Source of the DNA: Bergeyella zoohelcum ATCC 43767
Lineage (GTDB): Bacteria; Bacteroidota; Bacteroidia; Flavobacteriales; Weeksellaceae
Direction: 5' to 3'
Assembly (NCBI RefSeq): GCF_000301075.1
Contig: NZ_JH932293.1
Span: forward strand, 1,399,673 to 1,463,672
DNA length: 64,000 bases
In this document: positions 37,406-45,029 of the stretch, piece by piece
Layout of the letters: each line of letters opens with the position of its first letter
Position numbering within the stretch: the first letter of the stretch is position 1
The notes under the pieces: generated by a model
Databases searched by the model: none
What the model was told of the DNA's origin: nothing
What the model saw: only the letters and a program-made list of their open reading frames with translations
Translations under genes and position numbers: made by a program

Positions 37406-37826
37406 ATTTATTCACGAATTAAAAACAGAGATTAAAGGCATCAATAGGGCATGGTTGGTAATAGATGACAGCCAATTGGTCAATACTCTAGAACAAAGGG
37501 AAAAGGTAGACAATGCTTATATTATAGGTGTATTGCCTTCCTATGGCACAAGGGTAAAACATAATGATGCCTACAAGCGTACTCTCATTTCTCAGATTCT
37601 GATTTTGGAAAAAACAGACTATTCTGAACTAACAGAGGATGAATTTATAGATGTTTTTGAGCGAACTTATCAGTTAGCAAAAAAAGTGGCCGATAAGCTA
37701 GTAGAAAAAATTTCAGAGAATTGTTTCAGTCCAGAGCTAATGCTGGAGATAGATGATTTGGATATTGTACCTGTATGGAAAAAGGGACAATGCAATGGCT
37801 GGAGCGTAGAATTTTCATTGGAATAA
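37383..37826 (+). CDS. Tail completion-like protein
   Basis: The 147-residue protein has a mixed alpha/beta pattern (KGINRAWLVIDDSQLVNTL, YIIGVLPSYGTRVKHNDAY, LDIVPVWKKGQCNGWSVEFS). The order connector, this gene, gp10-like protein is that of tail terminator genes in siphoviruses. No specific motif is present. Confidence 0.58.
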   Translation: MSPKELREFIHELKTEIKGINRAWLVIDDSQLVNTLEQREKVDNAYIIGVLPSYGTRVKHNDAYKRTLISQILILEKTDYSELTEDEFIDVFERTYQLAKKVADKLVEKISENCFSPELMLEIDDLDIVPVWKKGQCNGWSVEFSLE

Positions 37827-37844
37827 TATGATAATATTTAATGC

Positions 37845-38264
37845 ATGTTAATATCTGAACGCAATTCTTCCGATGGCGTTATAGAAGCGAGATTTATCCG
37901 TGCTGCCCTCCAGCGGTATGGTGAAGATGTAATGGATTCTAGTAAAAAAGCTAGAAGCAAAGCCCGAACTATAGATACAAATAGAACGGGCAAAAAACGA
38001 AAATATAAAACAGGATTTAGCTCTTCAGAGTGGGATAGTGCTTCTACCATTAAAGTAGATAAAAATAAGATGACATATACCATCCCTAAACCCATGCGTT
38101 TTGTGGATATGAAGAAACAAAAGCAAAAAAAGAAACGCAATCATCCAGTACATAATAAGCCTACTTCTGGACATAAACGCTATTTAATTCGTACACTTTC
38201 TTTTGGATTTACAGAAGAAATAAAAGAAAAATTCAGACAATTGGAATATGATGTAAATAATTGA
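37845..38264 (+). CDS. HK97 gp10-like head-tail joining protein
   Basis: The 139-residue protein is very basic (KKARSKARTIDTNRTGKKRK, KKQKQKKKRNHPVHNK) with a conserved ending TLSFGFTEEIKEKFRQL. Size, charge and place fit the gp10-like head-tail joining group. It is the last head-tail gene before the accessory island. Confidence 0.6.
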   Translation: MLISERNSSDGVIEARFIRAALQRYGEDVMDSSKKARSKARTIDTNRTGKKRKYKTGFSSSEWDSASTIKVDKNKMTYTIPKPMRFVDMKKQKQKKKRNHPVHNKPTSGHKRYLIRTLSFGFTEEIKEKFRQLEYDVNN

Positions 38265-38352
38265 TGAACAAAATGATAAGATATTTGAAATCCTTAAAAA
38301 TTTTGCATTGCCTTTAGGTGATGCTTTTTTTTCAAAAAAAATATAAAAAAAC

Positions 38353-38383
38353 TTGCATATAAGTATATAAATGTATATCTTTG
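38353..38383 (+). promoter_or_regulatory. Promoter of hicAB
   Basis: TTG (38353-38355) and TATCTTTG (38376-38383) match the -33 and -7 boxes at 20-base spacing. The spacer has a direct repeat GTATAT...GTATAT that could be a HicB site. Confidence 0.65.
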
Positions 38384-38413
38384 TGCTGTTGAATTGATAA
38401 AGATAAAAGTTCT

Positions 38414-38593
38414 ATGAAATGTAACGAGTTTTTCAGAGAAATCAAAAAGAAAGGTTGGCGATTTCTCAGACAAGGAAAGGGAAGTCACGAAATTTGGACA
38501 AACGGAACAATAGAAGTGAGTATCCCCAACCACGGAAGTAAGGAAATACCTTACGGATTAGAAAAAAGTTTAAGAAAACAAATGGGGCTGTAA
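38414..38593 (+). CDS. hicA: HicA toxin, mRNA interferase
   Basis: The 59-residue protein has the HicA dsRBD-like fold marks: FFREIKKKGWRFLRQGKGSH with the catalytic histidine, EIWTNG, and a C-terminal PNHGSKEIPYGLEKSLRKQ. HicA cuts mRNA when not held by HicB. It is followed 27 bases later by hicB and has its own promoter. The pair probably gives the prophage stability or phage defence. Confidence 0.9.
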   Translation: MKCNEFFREIKKKGWRFLRQGKGSHEIWTNGTIEVSIPNHGSKEIPYGLEKSLRKQMGL

Positions 38594-38620
38594 AAAGCCC
38601 CTATTAAAACCATAATAGCA

Positions 38621-39016
38621 ATGAAAAAAATAGAAATCATAATAGAAAGAGCATCAGACGGTACATACGGTGCTTATGCGAAAAATGTAGAGGGGATTTA
38701 CGGAATGGGCGATGATGTAAGAGCAGTGAAGCAAAGCATCTTAGATGGTATAGATACCATAAAAGAAAATTTTTCAGAAGTGCCTGAAATATTGAAAGGC
38801 TCTTACGAGATAGCATATAAATTTGATACAGAAAGCCTTTTGCAGTACTACAAAGGTATATTGGGAAATCCCGCCTTTGAGAAAATCACGGGCATCAATC
38901 AAAAACAAATACATCACTATGCTACTGGGCTGAAAAAACCACGAGAAGCCCAAAGAAGAAAAATACAAGAGGGACTTCACGCTTTGGGAAGAGAACTTTT
39001 ACAAATAGAACTTTAG
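38621..39016 (+). CDS. hicB: HicB antitoxin with DNA-binding C-terminus
   Basis: The 131-residue protein has the partial RNase H-like HicB fold (IEIIIERASDGTYGAYAKNV, GMGDDVRAVKQSILDGI) and a C-terminal helix-turn-helix (FEKITGINQKQIHHYATGLK). It should bind HicA and repress the hicAB promoter at 38353-38383. The gene ends before a strong terminator. Confidence 0.9.
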   Translation: MKKIEIIIERASDGTYGAYAKNVEGIYGMGDDVRAVKQSILDGIDTIKENFSEVPEILKGSYEIAYKFDTESLLQYYKGILGNPAFEKITGINQKQIHHYATGLKKPREAQRRKIQEGLHALGRELLQIEL

Positions 39017-39049
39017 TATCAATTCAACACTTTTACTTCAGTTCAACCG

Positions 39050-39083
39050 CCCCACAACTAATGTGGGGTTTCTTATTTTTTTT
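39050..39083 (+). terminator. hicAB terminator
   Basis: CCCCACA (39050-39056) pairs with TGTGGGG (39062-39068) and is followed by a T-rich run. Confidence 0.85.
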
Positions 39084-39104
39084 CAAAAATTTTCCTCAAA
39101 AAAC

Positions 39105-39135
39105 TTGCGTAATAATAAAAAGATTATTATATTTG
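39105..39135 (+). promoter_or_regulatory. Promoter of the small gene at 39159
   Basis: TTG (39105-39107) and TATATTTG (39128-39135), spacing 20 bases. Confidence 0.6.
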
Positions 39136-39158
39136 TAGTGTTAAAAAAATCATACAAA

Positions 39159-39311
39159 ATGAAAGTATCAGAAGAAAAGCAGAAAAAGATAGACGAATTG
39201 GTTTTCTATCTTACCTACTACAAAGAGCTAAGTGTAAGGTCTCCAAGAATGAAAAAGACAATGGATAATGAAATAAGAGACTTAATGAAAGAAATTAAAA
39301 AAATGGATTAA
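39159..39311 (+). CDS. Small charged protein (50 residues)
   Basis: The start MKVSEEKQKKIDELVFYLTY at 39159 lies 24 bases after a good -7 box, so longer frames starting at 39063 would begin before the promoter and are rejected. The product is helical and charged (YKELSVRSPRMKKTM, EIRDLMKEIKKMD). A weak hairpin AAAGCCC/GGGCTTT (39318-39341) follows. It could be a small regulator, but the function is unknown. Confidence 0.55.
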   Translation: MKVSEEKQKKIDELVFYLTYYKELSVRSPRMKKTMDNEIRDLMKEIKKMD

Positions 39312-39359
39312 TAACTAAAAGCCCTCTAACAAGGGGGCTTTACAATAAAAAAAAACAAG

Positions 39360-39749
39360 ATGATAGATAAAGTAAGAGAGCTAAAAGAACGCTTCGTAAA
39401 TGCTACGAATGAGCAGGAAAAAGAAGCCATAGATAAAGAAATGCAACTACTCATGAATGAAGACAGCGAACAATGGGCAGAAGCAATGGTAGAAACTTTA
39501 AAAGAAACAAGAATACACGCCGAAAAAATAGTGATAAGGCAACAGCTAGAAAGCGTTTTGCCCATTTTACCACTATCCTATATTGCAGAAAATTATTTCG
39601 GTAAATCAAAAGCGTGGTTCTACCAAAGATTAAACGGAAATTCCGTAAATGGTAAACCTGCGTCTTTTACAGAAGAAGAGATAAAAACCCTAAATTTTGC
39701 CCTGCAAGATTTATCACAAAAATTAGGCTCTATAAGTGTTTCTTTGTAG
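39360..39749 (+). CDS. DUF5053 family protein
   Basis: The 129-residue protein has a helical front (ELKERFVNATNEQEKEAIDK) and the family core ESVLPILPLSYIAENYFGKS followed by AWFYQRLNGNSVNGKPASF and EEIKTLNFALQDL. The core resembles a helix-turn-helix region. DUF5053 is common in Bacteroidota genomes and phages, and its role is not established. It is followed by a strong terminator. Confidence 0.8.
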   Translation: MIDKVRELKERFVNATNEQEKEAIDKEMQLLMNEDSEQWAEAMVETLKETRIHAEKIVIRQQLESVLPILPLSYIAENYFGKSKAWFYQRLNGNSVNGKPASFTEEEIKTLNFALQDLSQKLGSISVSL

Positions 39750-39775
39750 ATACTTGTATGATTTTTTAACACCAC

Positions 39776-39808
39776 GCCCCAAACCTTGAGCCGAGTTTGG
39801 GGCTTTTT
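39776..39808 (+). terminator. Terminator after the DUF5053 gene
   Basis: GCCCCAAAC (39776-39784) pairs with GTTTGGGGC (39795-39803) followed by five T. Confidence 0.88.
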
Positions 39809-39811
39809 GTC

Positions 39812-39845
39812 TTTACAAAGTATATGGACAAAAAGAGTATATTTG
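39812..39845 (+). promoter_or_regulatory. Promoter of the secreted accessory protein gene
   Basis: GTCTTTACAAAG (39809-39820) stands 21 bases before TATATTTG (39838-39845). The same GTCTTTACAAA ... TATATTTG pair occurs at 40773-40807 before the exonuclease gene. Confidence 0.6.
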
Positions 39846-39863
39846 TGGGAAAATTTAAAAAAT

Positions 39864-40712
39864 ATGAGAACACTATTACTTTTATTATTTATGCCATTTT
39901 TAGCGTTGGCTCAAAAATCTGATTCCTTAAATTTTTTTGCTTCCATTGATATTGATACTCCGTTGTACAAAACATTTTCACAAGATGGATGTAAATTGTC
40001 TAATAAAGTATTAGATAGCGAAGCGTATAGAGATAGTCTAAATATTTTCCAAGTGAATGATGTATATAAATGTGGGGATAAAATTGTTTTTAAAGGTTAT
40101 CATACAGGGGGTGAATATTTTTCAGAATATGATGCTGAAACATTTCTTTTATATAAAGATACTGAAAAGATAGAACTGAATCAATTTATAGATAATGTAA
40201 ATATCGCAAAGGAAAAAACAGACCTTAGAGAGTATTCTAAACAGAAATCCATAGTGAATCTGAAATATTTATTTTTAAAAGAATTTGAAAAGCTTGATTC
40301 TTATAAAAAGTATGGAGTAGCTATTATGAGGGCTGTGCCTACGGATAATTATTCTATGACTGGGGCAGAGTTTAAGATAATGAATGTTTCTAAAAAAACA
40401 ATTAAATACATTACTTTCAATTTCTATGGGCTAAACCCTGTAAAAGACAAGGTCTTGTATAAAGCTGGTGCTTATAATGCTTCAAGAAAAGGTATAGGTC
40501 CAGTAGAACAATACGATACAGGTTCTTGGGAGTTTGATAATGTATGGCTTACAGATGTGGTAAATACGCTCAAACTTTTCTCTGTAAATATTATATATAT
40601 GGACGGAACTTCTAAAGCCGTTAAAATAACAGATGATGTTTGGCTAGATGATGATATAATAGATAACATTAATTTATTGAATAGTCTATTAGATAAAGCG
40701 GAAGGGAAATAA
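39864..40712 (+). CDS. Secreted accessory protein of unknown function
   Basis: The 282-residue protein has an export signal MRTLLLLLFMPFLALAQK with cleavage after ALA. The start is set here since it lies just after the promoter. The mature part has a repeated beta pattern (GDKIVFKGYHTGGEYFSEYD, KTIKYITFNFYGLNPVKDK, NIIYMDGTSKAVKITDDVW), similar to host lipoprotein-like proteins. As part of the accessory island it is probably expressed from the prophage and changes the host envelope. No known family is recognised. Confidence 0.72.
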   Translation: MRTLLLLLFMPFLALAQKSDSLNFFASIDIDTPLYKTFSQDGCKLSNKVLDSEAYRDSLNIFQVNDVYKCGDKIVFKGYHTGGEYFSEYDAETFLLYKDTEKIELNQFIDNVNIAKEKTDLREYSKQKSIVNLKYLFLKEFEKLDSYKKYGVAIMRAVPTDNYSMTGAEFKIMNVSKKTIKYITFNFYGLNPVKDKVLYKAGAYNASRKGIGPVEQYDTGSWEFDNVWLTDVVNTLKLFSVNIIYMDGTSKAVKITDDVWLDDDIIDNINLLNSLLDKAEGK

Positions 40713-40721
40713 ATCTAAAAA

Positions 40722-40750
40722 AAATCTGCAACTTTTTGCAGATTTTTTTG
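40722..40750 (+). terminator. Terminator after the secreted protein gene
   Basis: AATCTGCAA (40723-40731) pairs with TTGCAGATT (40736-40744), followed by T. Confidence 0.82.
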
Positions 40751-40772
40751 TATTTACTCTTTGTCTTTACAA

Positions 40773-40807
40773 AATGTCAAGACAAAAACTATTTAAGCGT
40801 ATATTTG
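40773..40807 (+). promoter_or_regulatory. Promoter of the exonuclease gene
   Basis: GTCTTTACAAAATG followed by TATATTTG (40800-40807), a near copy of the promoter at 39809-39845. Confidence 0.6.
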
Positions 40808-40823
40808 TAGGAAAAAATATATT

Positions 40824-41735
40824 ATGGATTTTGTTGCAATAGATTTTGAAACAGCGAATGAACTTCGTTCAAGCACTTGTGCTGTTGGGGTTTGCGTGGT
40901 AGAAAACTCAAAGATTGTAGAAGAAAGAGAATGGCTTATTCAGCCTTTTGAAAATCGTTATAGTAAGATAAATATCAATATTCACGGTATTACTCCAGAA
41001 ATGACAGCTGACAAACCTACATTTATAGAGGTGTGGGATGAAATAAAACCTTACATTGATAACAGAACTATTATCGCTCATAATGGAGAAAATTTTGAAA
41101 GAACTGTTTTAGAACAAACTTTGAAGTTATACAATCTCTCCATTTACGACCTTTCTTTTAAAATGGTTGATACGCTTACGCTTTCTAAAAATTTATTCAA
41201 ACATCTAAAAGATTATACACTTCAAGATATTTGTCAATTGGTTGCCGTTCCTTTTGAAAATTCAAAGTATCACAATGCTTTATACGATGCTAAGAAAACA
41301 GCAGAATTGGGATTGTTGTTATATGAGCATTTTACTTTGGATTCTAATTTTAATTTTACTTTAGATTATGTTCCTAAATCAAGAGCAAGAAAAGGAAGTT
41401 TATTAGGTAGTAATAAAGAAGAAATTGCTAAAAATAAGGAAGCAAGAAAAATATCATCGGAACTAAAACAAATGAAAACTGATGTGGAAGACACCTCTCA
41501 TCCTTTATATCAAAAAAGAGTGGTGATAACGGGTGTATTTCAGTCGTTTCCTGTAAGAGAAGAAATGGCAAAATTACTATACAACATAGGAGCAGATATT
41601 AATACCTCTATATCTTCCAGAACCGATTTTGTAGTAATAGGCGAAAAGGCTGGTCCAAAAAAGTTGGAACAAATAGAAAAACTTGGAATAGCCACCATAG
41701 ATGAACAAGAATTTTTGAAACTATTCAACTTATAA
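40824..41735 (+). CDS. DEDDh exonuclease with C-terminal BRCT domain
   Basis: The 303-residue protein has exonuclease motifs Exo I VAIDFETANE near the N-terminus, Exo II IIAHNGENFERTVL near residue 92, and Exo III YHNALYDAKKTAEL near 152, as in DNA polymerase III epsilon. The aspartate usual in Exo II is replaced by glutamate. A linker leads to a BRCT domain from about residue 230 (KRVVITGVFQSFPVREEMAK, SSRTDFVVIGEKAGPKKLEQ). BRCT-linked epsilon-like proteins occur in Bacteroidota and Firmicutes; this one lies among prophage accessory genes. A DNA repair or defence-related nuclease role is inferred. Confidence 0.85.
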   Translation: MDFVAIDFETANELRSSTCAVGVCVVENSKIVEEREWLIQPFENRYSKININIHGITPEMTADKPTFIEVWDEIKPYIDNRTIIAHNGENFERTVLEQTLKLYNLSIYDLSFKMVDTLTLSKNLFKHLKDYTLQDICQLVAVPFENSKYHNALYDAKKTAELGLLLYEHFTLDSNFNFTLDYVPKSRARKGSLLGSNKEEIAKNKEARKISSELKQMKTDVEDTSHPLYQKRVVITGVFQSFPVREEMAKLLYNIGADINTSISSRTDFVVIGEKAGPKKLEQIEKLGIATIDEQEFLKLFNL

Positions 41736-41737
41736 TT

Positions 41738-42232
41738 ATGGCAAAAAGAGTGAATTTCCCCAAACCATTATTTCTTAATTCTAGAGTGATAGATATTTTC
41801 AGAGAGCGTTTTTTGGTGAATGTTAGATTTAATACATTTTCTGGGATATATGTATATTGTTCTAAAAACATTAAAGAGAAATCCATACCTTACAAAGTAG
41901 GCGAATTTAATGGGATATGTGTAAGTGATTCTTGGAAAGAGGAAAAAAATGATTTTTCTATTTTCATTATCAGTGATGAAGATTATGACAATGCTTTGAA
42001 TGGTAATTATTCAGAAGATGTTTTGTTCTTTATTAATAGAGTGAACAAAAGGCAAAGCCTTGCAGATGAAAAAAATAAAAAAATATCTGCAGATGTTATG
42101 ATAATAAAAGAAACGGATTTTTTACAATATTATTCTGATAGAAAAAGGTTTATACAAAAATATTTTAAAGCAGAATACCAAGATAATTTGTATGAGGAGA
42201 TGTTAAAAAAGCCACAAAACGAATTATTTTAA
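41738..42232 (+). CDS. Protein of unknown function, coupled to the exonuclease
   Basis: The 164-residue protein starts two bases after the exonuclease stop, so both are made from one transcript. It has FPKPLFLNSRVIDIFRERFL, VCVSDS-like GICVSDSWKEEKNDFSIFII and an acidic C-terminus. No motif is recognised. A partner of the exonuclease is possible by coupling only. Confidence 0.65.
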   Translation: MAKRVNFPKPLFLNSRVIDIFRERFLVNVRFNTFSGIYVYCSKNIKEKSIPYKVGEFNGICVSDSWKEEKNDFSIFIISDEDYDNALNGNYSEDVLFFINRVNKRQSLADEKNKKISADVMIIKETDFLQYYSDRKRFIQKYFKAEYQDNLYEEMLKKPQNELF

Positions 42233-42245
42233 AATTTTTCTTTTT

Positions 42246-42271
42246 TTGTCCAAACAAAATGTCTATATTTG
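42246..42271 (+). promoter_or_regulatory. Promoter with structured leader downstream
   Basis: TATATTTG (42264-42271) is a good -7 box. The -33 candidate TTTTTTTG (42241-42248) is closer than usual, spacing 15-16 bases. Confidence 0.5.
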
Positions 42272-42274
42272 CAC

Positions 42275-42383
42275 CGCAACACTTAATTATTTGCGGGGCA
42301 TTCCGTTAGATTTTATCATATTATATATAAACGCATTGGCGTGGTGATTCCGTTCTATTTGTTTCGCAAGTAGTGAGTGTTGC
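42275..42383 (+). promoter_or_regulatory. Structured 5' leader of the gene at 42434
   Basis: CGCAACACT (42275-42283) can pair with AGTGTTGC (42376-42383), and inside it TTGCG (42291-42295) with CGCAA (42365-42369). GCGTGG near 42340 can pair with CCACGC near 42398 as an alternative. The leader between promoter and gene is about 160 bases, unusually long here, so an attenuator or small-RNA role is possible. Confidence 0.5.
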
Positions 42384-42433
42384 AACTTAGGGAAAGCCAC
42401 GCTTTCTTTTTTATCAAAATATATTTTTTACAA

Positions 42434-42778
42434 ATGCAACACTCGGTAAAAAATCACACACAAGGGAATAATAGTATCTTGTCTGTAGCGGCTACTCCAC
42501 GACACGGAGCCATTTCTAAAAGAAGAAGAAAGCTATTCAGCTTAAAAAAGTCATTAGTTTCTCCAGCTCAATTTATTAAGCTATACGGTGGTTCTTTCCA
42601 AATGAAGAGAGAAAACGGCGTGTATTTCTGTCGTTTCAAAAATAAAGAGCAAAATGCGTACGCTTGTGGTGCTACCTTTACTAGAGCGTACCGCAGATGC
42701 CTGCAGATATTCCACGAGAGATATTCTGAAATATCAAATATCAAACTTCAAATGTCAAACCCTAAAACCGTAGCGTAA
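42434..42778 (+). CDS. Small basic protein of unknown function
   Basis: The 114-residue protein is basic (GAISKRRRKLFSLKKSLVS, ATFTRAYRRCLQIFHERY) and has Cys in YFCRF and YACGATF. The start at 42434 follows the structured leader. DNA or RNA binding is suggested by charge only. It is the last gene of the accessory island. Confidence 0.6.
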   Translation: MQHSVKNHTQGNNSILSVAATPRHGAISKRRRKLFSLKKSLVSPAQFIKLYGGSFQMKRENGVYFCRFKNKEQNAYACGATFTRAYRRCLQIFHERYSEISNIKLQMSNPKTVA

Positions 42779-42783
42779 TTATA

Positions 42784-43050
42784 ATGGAGGATTTTACTTA
42801 CCCACTTGCTATATTCTTAGCAGATTTTCATGATAAGGCTAAGGAGGATAAGAAGTTTATCTACAAGATTCTGGAAGCACAAAAAGAGATACTGAAGACT
42901 GATGAAGTTTCGGAAACAGAGTTTATAAAAGAGCTTCTGGATGAGATTATAAAACTCCATCATCTTTGCGAAGCATATAAGGATGAGTTTTATAAGTTTT
43001 TACACGCATTTGCAGATCTTAACTACATATTCAGGAAAGAAAATGGATAG
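42784..43050 (+). CDS. Small helical phage protein
   Basis: The 88-residue protein is helical and acidic (KFIYKILEAQKEILKTDEVS, ELLDEIIKLHHLCEAYKDEF). No family is recognised. It overlaps the next gene by eight bases. Confidence 0.6.
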   Translation: MEDFTYPLAIFLADFHDKAKEDKKFIYKILEAQKEILKTDEVSETEFIKELLDEIIKLHHLCEAYKDEFYKFLHAFADLNYIFRKENG

Positions 43051-43270
43051 CATGGAAACGAGGGTTTACTATAGGAATACGGTAGATTTAGAAGATGAGA
43101 ATGAAAATTTCGTAGAGGCAGAAAGTCTTTTCTACCGAGAAGGGGACACAATGATATTAGAAGATGAAGATGTGTACATTACTTTTCCATTTGATAAGAA
43201 TATTTTTAGATATGTGGGGATGGCGGCTTCATCTGTAGGATTAGTTAACAAAAAAAATCACTATAAATAA
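43043..43270 (+). CDS. Small acidic phage protein
   Basis: The 75-residue protein MDSMETRVYYRNTVDLEDEN is acidic and has no known motif. The start at 43043 overlaps the stop of the gene before; an ATG nine bases later is equally possible. It is followed by the fourth tagged leader. Confidence 0.55.
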   Translation: MDSMETRVYYRNTVDLEDENENFVEAESLFYREGDTMILEDEDVYITFPFDKNIFRYVGMAASSVGLVNKKNHYK

Positions 43271-43295
43271 GACATTTGACCAACGATTTTTCTTA

Positions 43296-43341
43296 TTAAA
43301 TAGTGATGCACGGCAACTCAAATGAGTTGCCTTTTTTTGTG
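43296..43341 (+). promoter_or_regulatory. Tagged hairpin leader, copy 4
   Basis: TTAAATAGTGATGCAC is followed by a perfect stem GGCAACTC-AAAT-GAGTTGCC and eight T with a G, as in copy 3, but the stem bases differ fully. The ATG at 43356 is 58 bases after the tag. Confidence 0.75.
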
Positions 43342-43355
43342 TAAAATTTGAGATA

Positions 43356-44171
43356 ATGAAAAATAAGGCAATAGCGATTATTAAAAGCACGAAAAGACCA
43401 CAAGAAAAATTCAATGAATTTTTGAATATCCTTATTCTTAGCAGCGGTAATCCTAATTTGATTCGTAGTTATAACGCCAGAGGATATACAGAAGAAGGGT
43501 TGGTTTCTTTGGAATATGATATAAAGCAACATCTACAGATATCTGATTCTGAAATCAGAAATTTCAAGGAAGAAGAAGCTAAAATCAATACACAGGAAGC
43601 TGAAAATGAAGTAACAGTAGGGCGTCAGCCATTGAAAAGCCGTTTCTCTGAAATCCTCCAAGAACTCAATGACGAAGAAAAAACAGGGCTAAAACTTTCT
43701 ACCAGTTATCCATTCCTAAGAGATGAGAATTGTCCAGTGGAATTTAAAATTTTGGTAAATGATGCTATCACTGCATTTACAAAGGCAAAGGAAAAGCATG
43801 AGGTACTACAAGCAGTGGGAGATAAGGAAGAAGCAGAAAATAATGAAGAAATTTATGCAATAGCAGAGGACCTTCTGAAAAATTTTGAACTCAATAGAGA
43901 GATACATGCTGAGCTAGAACATTATGCCAAGACTGGTGAAGTTCTTGGGGAGCATGAAATTTTTGGAGATCTAAGGCTTCAGAGAAAGGTAGATGCTATG
44001 AGCATGGAAGATTTAGCCAAGGCCCGTAATAATGTAAAATCAAATATTTCTAAGGCAAAAAAGAAAATAGAAGAGTCTCAAACTACAGAAGACAAAGAGA
44101 AACACGCTAAAAAACTGGCTGAATTTGAAAAAGAGCAATCTCTAATCAATGAAAGGCTTAAAGCAGAATAA
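43356..44171 (+). CDS. Phage protein with long coiled coil, unknown role
   Basis: The 271-residue protein begins NKAIAIIKSTKRPQEKFNEF and ends in a long charged coiled coil (about residues 215-271: KSNISKAKKKIEESQTTEDK). The middle has LKLSTSYPFLRDENCPVEFK. I know it only as a phage-type protein encoded next to the PLD-like gene. It is the first gene after the fourth tagged leader and overlaps the next gene by 23 bases. Confidence 0.65.
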   Translation: MKNKAIAIIKSTKRPQEKFNEFLNILILSSGNPNLIRSYNARGYTEEGLVSLEYDIKQHLQISDSEIRNFKEEEAKINTQEAENEVTVGRQPLKSRFSEILQELNDEEKTGLKLSTSYPFLRDENCPVEFKILVNDAITAFTKAKEKHEVLQAVGDKEEAENNEEIYAIAEDLLKNFELNREIHAELEHYAKTGEVLGEHEIFGDLRLQRKVDAMSMEDLAKARNNVKSNISKAKKKIEESQTTEDKEKHAKKLAEFEKEQSLINERLKAE

Positions 44172-44733
44172 GTTTTTTTCGTTAAAAGATTTTAGCGAAA
44201 AAAAAGAGCTGCCAAAACTGGGTGAATCCAAATCCCATTCTGCCTATCTCAATAGTCATTTGGAACGGATTGATAATCTTAATGATTTGGTGCGTATTCC
44301 TCAGGAGGGCGAAATATTTTTCTTGCATACAGTAAAGGCATTTAATGCCTTTACTTTTATCCCTTGGTTGGCAAAAAGGCATTTTATAGAAGAACTCTAT
44401 GCTTCTACTTACAGCATCAGTAGGCGTGTGATAGAAGCCTTGCAGGAACTGCAGCAAAAAGGAAGAATAGGTGAAGTAACTCTACTTATCTCGGATTCTA
44501 TGATAAAACGGAATCCCGTTACCATAGATGTACTAGAGGGCGTAGCAAAACATAATGCTAATTTTCAAGTGAAATACTTTTGGAATCATAGCAAAGTGTG
44601 CCTGATAAAAGCGGGGGATTTTCACCTTGTTTTAGAAGGTTCTGGGAACTGGAGCGAAAACGCTCAGCTGGAGCAGTATGTTCTTGCCAATTCAGAAGCC
44701 ATATTTAACTTCAGAAAAACGATATTTGAATGA
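44149..44733 (+). CDS. Phospholipase D-like (HKD) protein
   Basis: The 194-residue protein has one PLD-type motif near residues 145-175: NHSKVCLIKAGDFHLVLEGS followed by GNWSENAQLEQYV, where H-x-K and GSxN are the conserved parts of the superfamily. PLD proteins of this size act as nucleases or phosphodiesterases after dimerising. The N-terminus holds FTFIPWLAKRHFIEELY. The C-terminal two thirds are repeated almost identically at 11050-11376. It is coupled by ATGA to a membrane protein gene, and stands before terminase; a role in packaging, DNA processing or exclusion of other phages is possible. Confidence 0.7.
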   Translation: MKGLKQNKFFSLKDFSEKKELPKLGESKSHSAYLNSHLERIDNLNDLVRIPQEGEIFFLHTVKAFNAFTFIPWLAKRHFIEELYASTYSISRRVIEALQELQQKGRIGEVTLLISDSMIKRNPVTIDVLEGVAKHNANFQVKYFWNHSKVCLIKAGDFHLVLEGSGNWSENAQLEQYVLANSEAIFNFRKTIFE

Positions 44734-44987
44734 TAGAAATCTTAAAAATGTTCGCACTGGTATTGCTCCAAAATGCCAGCTTTACAATGGTAAGCCGTGC
44801 GAGAAATAGCAATAGCTTAGGGTATAATGCCATTGCCAGTGTTATCAGCAATGGCATTTGGCTATTGGTTATTCGCGAAATAGTTCAGAATTTTGACCGA
44901 CCTATTATGATGATAGCCTATCTCATAGGCTCTGTATTAGGTTCTGTATCCATGCAATATATTTCAATGAATTTTTTTGAACGGTGA
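44730..44987 (+). CDS. Small membrane protein coupled to the PLD-like gene
   Basis: The 85-residue protein has two or three hydrophobic segments (MFALVLLQNASFTMVSRA, NAIASVISNGIWLLVIREIV, MMIAYLIGSVLGSVSMQY). It starts with ATGA overlap to the PLD-like gene. Its first 12 codons are found fused to a tail gene in remnant A. The function is unknown. Confidence 0.72.
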   Translation: MIEILKMFALVLLQNASFTMVSRARNSNSLGYNAIASVISNGIWLLVIREIVQNFDRPIMMIAYLIGSVLGSVSMQYISMNFFER

Positions 44988-45029
44988 GCCACCGTAGGCA
45001 ATTATTTTATCACTTTTTTTTAAAAAAAT

